DNA of 18,478 nt. Origin: Caulobacteraceae bacterium (GTDB lineage Bacteria; Pseudomonadota; Alphaproteobacteria; Caulobacterales; Caulobacteraceae). The notes under the pieces were generated by a model. The model worked only from the letters and a program-made list of their open reading frames with translations, had not been told where the DNA came from and made no database searches. The DNA lies in the NCBI GenBank assembly GCA_020852035.1, contig JADZBR010000290.1, forward strand, positions 1 through 18,478. The letters are read 5' to 3'. Positions 14,128 through 18,478 of the stretch are shown one piece after another; position 1 is the stretch's first letter; every line of letters starts with the position of its first letter. The translations under genes were made by a program, and so were the position numbers.

Positions 14128-14936
14128 GCCCGCGCCACACGCCCTGGGCCGAGGCGGCGGCGGACTTCGCCATCGGCCTTGGGCCGATTCCCGAGGCCGA
14201 CTGGCTGGAGGGCGGCGAGGCCGATCCCGCCGCCCGCAAGGACGCGCTCATGGCCACGCACCGCGACCTGGTCTGGGCCGAGACGCCCGGCTCGCGCGCC
14301 GCCCAGGCGCAGGTGCTGGCGATGGTCGAGGCGGCGACCGGGCGGGCCGCGGAACGGCCAGACCTTCCGCCGCTCTACGCCGCCTCGCGCCTCGTCGCCG
14401 ACGATCTGGTGCTGATGCAGCGGTCCGACGCCTGGCGGGTCGGCGCGCTCAGCCTGTCGGCCCCCACCTTCTTCTCCGCCGAGCAGGTGATCGGCCGCTC
14501 GCTGGCCGAGTTGCACGGGCCGGTGCCGGGCTTCGCCGAGCGGTTCGGCAAGCGGGTGGAGCGCATCTTCGACGGCCTGCGCGACGGGCTGGTCCTGCAG
14601 CGGCGCAACTGGACCCTGGTCAACACCGACGACCTCTTCACCCCCCGCCCTGCCCCGATCCGCGCGCGCATTGGCCAGATCGGGCCCGGCGAGGCGGGCG
14701 AGGCCCTGTTCCTGCGGGTCGAGCGCCAGACGCTGCGGCGGGCGCCGGGCGGCGCGGGCGTGGTCTTCACCATCCGCGTCTGGCGCGATCCGCTGGCCAG
14801 CCTGGCCGGCGATGCGGCGCGGCTGGCGGCCTTCGCGGCGGCCTGGCGGCAGGCGACGCCGGCGTTCCGCGCCTACAAGGGGCTCGCGCCCTACGACGCC
14901 CTGGTGGAGGGCTTTCTTCGCGCGGCGGGCGAATAG
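14124..14936 (+). CDS. DUF3445 / heme-dependent oxidative N-demethylase-like protein
   Basis: 270-residue cytosolic protein of the DUF3445 family, which includes the alpha subunit of a heme-dependent oxidative N-demethylase acting on dimethylamine. Visible family features: VADDLVLMQ (91-99), SAPTFFSAEQVIGRSLAELH (112-131) followed by GPVPGF, RNWTLVNTDDLF (161-172) and LFLRVERQTLRRAP (195-208) with GVVFTIRVW. His131 is a possible heme-region residue, but I cannot assign the ligand from sequence alone. No reductase-type partner subunits are encoded nearby, so it may act alone or in another reaction. It starts within the VanZ-like gene stop (ATGA overlap), implying a two-gene operon. Confidence 0.82.
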   Translation: MSPRHTPWAEAAADFAIGLGPIPEADWLEGGEADPAARKDALMATHRDLVWAETPGSRAAQAQVLAMVEAATGRAAERPDLPPLYAASRLVADDLVLMQRSDAWRVGALSLSAPTFFSAEQVIGRSLAELHGPVPGFAERFGKRVERIFDGLRDGLVLQRRNWTLVNTDDLFTPRPAPIRARIGQIGPGEAGEALFLRVERQTLRRAPGGAGVVFTIRVWRDPLASLAGDAARLAAFAAAWRQATPAFRAYKGLAPYDALVEGFLRAAGE

Positions 14937-15001
14937 GCGCGCATCGCCCCGCCGTTAGTGTTTTGGTAAGGTTTGAAGGTCCGCCCGCGGAGATCCAAAC
15001 C

Positions 15002-16054
15002 ATGCGTCCGTCTCTCGTCGCCGTGCTCGTGCTCAGCCTCGTCGGTCTCTCCGGCGCGGCCATGAGCGACGGCATGCCCGCCGCCAAGAAATCCCACCAC
15101 AAGGTCGTCAAGACCAAGGTGGTCAAGAAGCACCACCGGCACGGCCCCGAGTGCCCGCCCGACCATGACGACAGCTGGGCCATCGCCGAGCAGCTGAACC
15201 ACGAGGAATGGCTGCGCCACCGGCAGGACGACCTGCACCGGCGCGGCGGCGGCCACCACGACGACAGCTTCAGCCGCTACGACGACCGCTATGCGAGCGA
15301 CTACGCGGCCCAGGGCGAAGACTACCGGGCCTGGGACCGCGCGGCCGACGACGCCGACCTGCTGGCCGAGGCCGGCGCGCAGGACTTCCAGCGCGACTAC
15401 GGCTACGAGGGCCGCGCGCGCCGCTACGTCGATAAGAAGGTCTACCAGCGCTACAGCTCCTCGGCCCGCGGCTACGGCTGGGACGGCGATCATCGCGGCT
15501 GGAACTCGCGCGGCCACGGCTGGGGCAAGGGCGAACATCGCGTTCACCGGTCCCACGGCGACGGCTACGCCTGGCGCGACTTCGACCGCTTCGGCGGCGG
15601 CCGCGCCGAGACGCGCGTCTACAGGTCCTACGGCTACGGCGGCGACGCCTACGCCGGCGGCTATGAGGACTATGGCCGCGACGACGGCGATTACCGCGAT
15701 TACCGCGACGACGGCCGCTACGCCGACGATGCGCGCGCGTTCGACGAACAGGCCGGCCGCTATGACGGCGCCCGCCGCGAGCGCCGGGTGATCATCGAGA
15801 AGCGCTATGACGACGGCCGCCGGGCCAGCCGCTACGGCCACGCCGACGACCGGCTCTACGATCACGGCGACTATGCGGACGCCTACGCCCGCCGCGGCGG
15901 CTACGCCTCGTCGAGCTACAGCTCCTACGGCTACGGCGACGGCTATGGTTATGAAGGCGGCTACGGCCGCGGCGGCTATCGCTTCCACTACGACGCCGGC
16001 TACGCCGGCCGCGACGAACTCGGCTATCTGACCTGGCCGGGCAAGCGGGGCTGA
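15002..16054 (+). CDS. Secreted Tyr/Gly/Arg/Asp-rich low-complexity protein
   Basis: 350 residues; no known enzyme domain recognised. Residues 1-20 are a clear Sec signal peptide (RPSLVAVLVLSLVGLSGAA). A Lys/His-rich segment follows (AKKSHHKVVKTKVVKKHHRH, one Cys at PECPPDHDD), then a long low-complexity region rich in Tyr, Gly, Arg and Asp. I count 37 Tyr in 350 residues (about 10.6%). Imperfect repeats include KVYQRYSSSARGYGWD, HRVHRSHGDGYAWRD and TRVYRSYGYGGDAYAG. The C-terminus has YGYGDGYGYEGGYGRGGY. This composition suggests a disordered, self-associating periplasmic or surface protein, perhaps metal-binding through His/Asp. GGAG (14989-14992) precedes the ATG by 9 bp. The frame is open far upstream, but that part shadows the DUF3445 gene. 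Bases 14937-15001 hold its promoter region with GTTAGTGTTTTGGTAAGG. Confidence 0.8.
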   Translation: MRPSLVAVLVLSLVGLSGAAMSDGMPAAKKSHHKVVKTKVVKKHHRHGPECPPDHDDSWAIAEQLNHEEWLRHRQDDLHRRGGGHHDDSFSRYDDRYASDYAAQGEDYRAWDRAADDADLLAEAGAQDFQRDYGYEGRARRYVDKKVYQRYSSSARGYGWDGDHRGWNSRGHGWGKGEHRVHRSHGDGYAWRDFDRFGGGRAETRVYRSYGYGGDAYAGGYEDYGRDDGDYRDYRDDGRYADDARAFDEQAGRYDGARRERRVIIEKRYDDGRRASRYGHADDRLYDHGDYADAYARRGGYASSSYSSYGYGDGYGYEGGYGRGGYRFHYDAGYAGRDELGYLTWPGKRG

Positions 16055-16092
16055 TCCCCGCCCGGCGCCGCGGGCCGTTGCGCGCCCGCGGC
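16045..16092 (+). terminator. Tandem hairpins after the Tyr-rich gene, probable terminator
   Basis: GCGGGG (16045-16050) pairs with CCCCGC (16056-16061), with the stop codon TGA inside the loop. GCCGCGGGC (16067-16075) pairs with GCCCGCGGC (16084-16092) around an 8-nt loop. The T content downstream is weak (CCTCT), so a factor-dependent or weak intrinsic terminator is the most I can claim. Confidence 0.45.
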
Positions 16093-16155
16093 GAAGTCCT
16101 CTAGGAGGGCCGCGAACCCCCGCGTTCGAGCCCTTCGGAGAGGCGCGCCGACCCT

Positions 16156-17028
16156 ATGGACCGCCTGCGCGATCTCGCCCTGCCGGTCCTGGCCGTCACC
16201 GCCGCCGTGGCGTGCTTCCAGTTCGGCGCGGCCCTGGCCAAGGGGCTGTTCCCGGCGCTCGGCGCGCAAGGCGCGGCGAGCCTGCGCACCCTCTTCGCCG
16301 CCCTCCTGCTCGTCGCCATCGCCCGCCCGTGGCGGGTCTGGCGGCCGGACCTGCCCAAGGCGCCGCTGCTCGGCCTCGGGGTCTCGATGGCGGCGGCGGT
16401 GCTGTTCTTCTACCTGGCCATCGACCGGCTGCCGCTCGGCATGGCCATCGCCCTGCAGTTCCTGGGGCCCCTGGCCATCGCCATCGCCGGGTCGCGCCGC
16501 CCGCTGGACCTTGCCTGGGCGGCCCTCGCCGCCGCCGGCGTCTGGGGCCTGGTGGGCGGCGATGCGGGCGGCCAGGCCGACCCGCTCGGCGTCCTCTACG
16601 CCCTCGGCGCGGCGGCGGGCTGGGCGGGCTACATCCTCTGCGGGCGGATCGCCGCCGGCGCGCTGGGCGCCGCGCCCACCGCCGCCCTGGCCCTGAGCGT
16701 GGCGGCGCTGATCATCCTGCCGGTCGGCGTCCAGCACGCGGGCGCGGCCCTGCTGAACCTCAGCCTGTGGCCGCTGGCGCTGGCCGTGGCGGTGTTCTCC
16801 ACCGCCCTGCCGATGTCGCTGGAGCTCTTCGCCATGCCCAGGATGCCGGCGCGCACCTTCGCGGTGTTCACCAGCCTGGAGCCGGCGTTCGGCGTGCTGG
16901 CCGGGTTCCTCGCCCTGCACGAGCGGATGCACCCGGCCCAGCTCGCCGGCCTCGCCGCCGTGGTCTGCGCCGCCATGGGCTCGGCCGCGTTCGGGGTCGC
17001 GAGGCCGGCCGCCGCCGCGCCCGACTAG
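16156..17028 (+). CDS. EamA/DMT-family exporter, RhtA-like
   Basis: 290-residue inner-membrane transporter of the drug/metabolite superfamily with about ten hydrophobic helices arranged as two EamA halves. Similarity to RhtA, the threonine/homoserine exporter of E. coli, is visible in LFFYLAIDRLPLGMAIALQF and in the second half, SLELFAMPRMPARTFAVFTS followed by LEPAFGVLAGFLALHE. The substrate is probably small amino acids or homoserine-type metabolites, but this is by analogy. The ATG at 16156 has GGAGAGG about 13 bp upstream, which is distant. The C-terminus overlaps the convergent Hsp70-like gene by 4 bp. Confidence 0.87.
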   Translation: MDRLRDLALPVLAVTAAVACFQFGAALAKGLFPALGAQGAASLRTLFAALLLVAIARPWRVWRPDLPKAPLLGLGVSMAAAVLFFYLAIDRLPLGMAIALQFLGPLAIAIAGSRRPLDLAWAALAAAGVWGLVGGDAGGQADPLGVLYALGAAAGWAGYILCGRIAAGALGAAPTAALALSVAALIILPVGVQHAGAALLNLSLWPLALAVAVFSTALPMSLELFAMPRMPARTFAVFTSLEPAFGVLAGFLALHERMHPAQLAGLAAVVCAAMGSAAFGVARPAAAAPD

Positions 17029-18317
17029 GCCCGCCCCGTCCAGCGCTCGACGTCGTCCTCGCGGCCGATCAGCGCCAGGCCCGAGGCGATGGATTCCAGC
17101 TCCGCTCCGGTCTCGATGCGCTCGGCCGGGAACCTTCGGTGGAAGATCGCCCGCACCGCCGGCACCAGCGACGAGCCGCCGGTGAGGAACACCCGGTCGA
17201 CCACCTCCGGGCCGATGGCGGCCTCGGCCAGGGCCTGGTCGACCGCCGTCTCGATCCGTTCCAGCTCCGGGGCGATCCAGCCCTCGAACTCAGCCCGCGC
17301 CACCGGCCGGGCGATCTCGAAGTTGTCGGTCTCGAAGCGGAACTCGGCCTCGTCCGCCGCCGACAGCGCCTCCTTCAGCCGCGAGACCGAGCGGTAGAGG
17401 CGGTAGCCGTGGTTGTCGTCCAGCACCTCGACCAGCCGGGCGATCTTCTCGGCGTCGACGGCGGTGCGGACGAGGCCGCGGATGTCGCGCATGTCCCTGG
17501 AGGCGCGCAGCAGGGCCAGCTGCTCCCAGCGCGCGAAGGCCGAGTAGTAGCGGTTGGGGATCGGCAGCACGGCGCCCATTCCCTTGTAGCTGGTCCCCTT
17601 GCCGAGCGCCGGCGAGACCAGGTGGTCGATGATCCGGTAGTCGAAGGCGTCGCCCGCCACCCCGACGCCCGCCCGGCCGAGCGGCGTCGCCGAGAGCCGC
17701 CCACCGGCGCGGGAGAAGCGCACGATCGAGAAGTCGCTGGTGCCGCCGCCGAAGTCGCCGACCAGCACCGTGGCGTCCCCGGTCAGCCGCCGGGCGAAGA
17801 AGAAGGCCGCGCCGACCGGCTCGTAGGCGTAGCGGATGTCGGTGAAGCCCAGACGCCGGAAGGCGGTCTCGTAGCGGCTGACGGCCAGCGCCTCGTCCGG
17901 CGCGGCGCCGGCGAAGGTGACCGGGCGGCCGACGATGGCCCTGGGGGTGCGGGCGAACTTGGAGCCGGCGTGGTCGCGCAGGCGCAACAGATATGTGGAG
18001 AGCAGGTCCTCGAAGAGGTAGCGCCGGTTCAGCACCTGGGTCTCGGTGAAGGAGGCCGAGGCGGCGAAGGTCTTGAACGACTGGATGAACCGCGTCTCCA
18101 GCGGGTCGGCCACATAGGCGTCAATGGCGAAGGGGCCGGCCTCGATCTCGCGCTCGCCCGGCCGCTCGGGCGGGGCGTAGAAGCTGAGCGCCGAGCGGAA
18201 GGCGAACTGGTCCTGCCCGTCGACCGGGAAGCGCATCAGTTCGGCGTGGCCGTCCTCGAGCGCCGTCGCCACCACCGTGTTGGTGGTGCCGAAGTCGATG
18301 CCGATCGCGGTGTCCAT
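17025..18317 (-). CDS. Hsp70-like ATPase of the YegD type (no substrate-binding domain)
   Basis: 430 residues covering essentially the Hsp70/actin-fold nucleotide-binding domain. Motifs: phosphate loop 1 GIDFGTTNT (6-14), YEPVGAAF (165-172), phosphate loop 2 VGDFGGGTSDFS (186-197) and the adenosine-binding FLTGGSSLVPAVRAIF near the C-terminus. DnaK is about 640 residues; here the beta-sandwich peptide-binding domain and helical lid are absent, as in YegD-type proteins. It therefore probably does not act as a classical foldase. The function of the family is poorly known. The start at 18317 has GGAGG 5 bp upstream. The stop end overlaps the RhtA-like gene by 4 bp, tail to tail. Confidence 0.87.
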   Translation of the reverse strand: MDTAIGIDFGTTNTVVATALEDGHAELMRFPVDGQDQFAFRSALSFYAPPERPGEREIEAGPFAIDAYVADPLETRFIQSFKTFAASASFTETQVLNRRYLFEDLLSTYLLRLRDHAGSKFARTPRAIVGRPVTFAGAAPDEALAVSRYETAFRRLGFTDIRYAYEPVGAAFFFARRLTGDATVLVGDFGGGTSDFSIVRFSRAGGRLSATPLGRAGVGVAGDAFDYRIIDHLVSPALGKGTSYKGMGAVLPIPNRYYSAFARWEQLALLRASRDMRDIRGLVRTAVDAEKIARLVEVLDDNHGYRLYRSVSRLKEALSAADEAEFRFETDNFEIARPVARAEFEGWIAPELERIETAVDQALAEAAIGPEVVDRVFLTGGSSLVPAVRAIFHRRFPAERIETGAELESIASGLALIGREDDVERWTGRA

Positions 18318-18370
18318 GGCGCCCTCCCCGGCGGGGCGCGGCAGAAAGCGCGGGGAGATGGAGAAGTCAA

Positions 18371-18478
18371 CCTTCCCCCAGGATGGGGGAAGTGGCCCGA
18401 AGGCGCAGCCGAGGGTCGATGGGGGAGGTTTGAGAGGAAGCGCATACTTCCCCCATCGTCCTTCGCCGCCTGCGGCGC
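18371..18478. repeat. Palindromic repeat element running off the right edge
   Basis: A hairpin of CTTCCCCC (18372-18379) with GGGGGAAG (18385-18392) is followed by TGGCCCGAAGG and TCGATGGGGGAGG. An opposing arm (ACTTCCCCCATCG, 18446-18458, continuing into CCTTCGCCGCCTGCGG) mirrors this left part imperfectly. The element is cut by the window end. Its layout resembles the element at 10086-10256, so it is likely of the same general class. Bases 18318-18370, upstream of the Hsp70-like gene, contain its presumed promoter. Confidence 0.65.

Noticed and set aside
14891..15988. 365-codon reverse frame opposite the Tyr-rich gene, hydrophobic and Val/Ala-rich, resembling a membrane protein
   Set aside because: It is the antisense reading of GC-rich Tyr/Asp/Gly codons (GTA/GTC/GCC), which automatically yields Val/Ala; no start signal or family motif.

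Overview
The window is very GC-rich, densely coded bacterial DNA. Gene content and order (gap-pgk-fba operon, glutathione transferase next to queG, VanZ-like protein next to a DUF3445 demethylase-like protein, many GC-rich intergenic palindromes) suggest an alphaproteobacterium, most likely of the Caulobacteraceae (Caulobacter/Phenylobacterium type). This is inferred from protein style and repeats; no rRNA or tRNA is present to confirm it. No phage, insertion sequence, CRISPR array or secretion cluster is visible, so it reads as ordinary chromosomal core DNA.

Left part (1-4500): the 3' portion of a bacterioferritin gene, then a TspO/MBR-type membrane protein, both forward. They run head-on into a reverse-strand glycolysis/gluconeogenesis operon transcribed gap (3484-4494), pgk (2282-3472), fba (1112-2197).

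Middle (4500-10080): reverse-strand purT (formate-dependent purine synthesis), a small predicted lipoprotein and oxyR. Next come two divergent citrate-synthase-family genes: one with an N-terminal DNA-binding HTH domain (7756-8916, reverse), the other a plain citrate synthase (8993-10078, forward). They share a 76-bp AT-rich intergenic region holding four ATTGA repeats at 9-10 bp spacing. This locus is the best candidate for an undescribed regulatory arrangement.

Right part (10080-18478): a GST-family gene overlapping queG (epoxyqueuosine reductase), whose C-terminus is encoded by a palindromic repeat. A reverse-strand trio follows (HAD hydrolase, small probably secreted protein with a probable TTG start, pterin carbinolamine dehydratase). 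Then come a forward VanZ-like/DUF3445 pair, a secreted tyrosine/glycine/arginine/aspartate-rich low-complexity protein, an RhtA-like exporter, and a convergent YegD-like Hsp70 that lacks the substrate-binding domain.

Intergenic palindromes occur at 356-466, 4617-4776, 6041-6063, 7616-7719, 10086-10256, 12161-12256 and 18371-18478. They fall into several families and probably act as terminators or as genomic repeat elements. Gene functions are from recognised motifs; no database search was possible.
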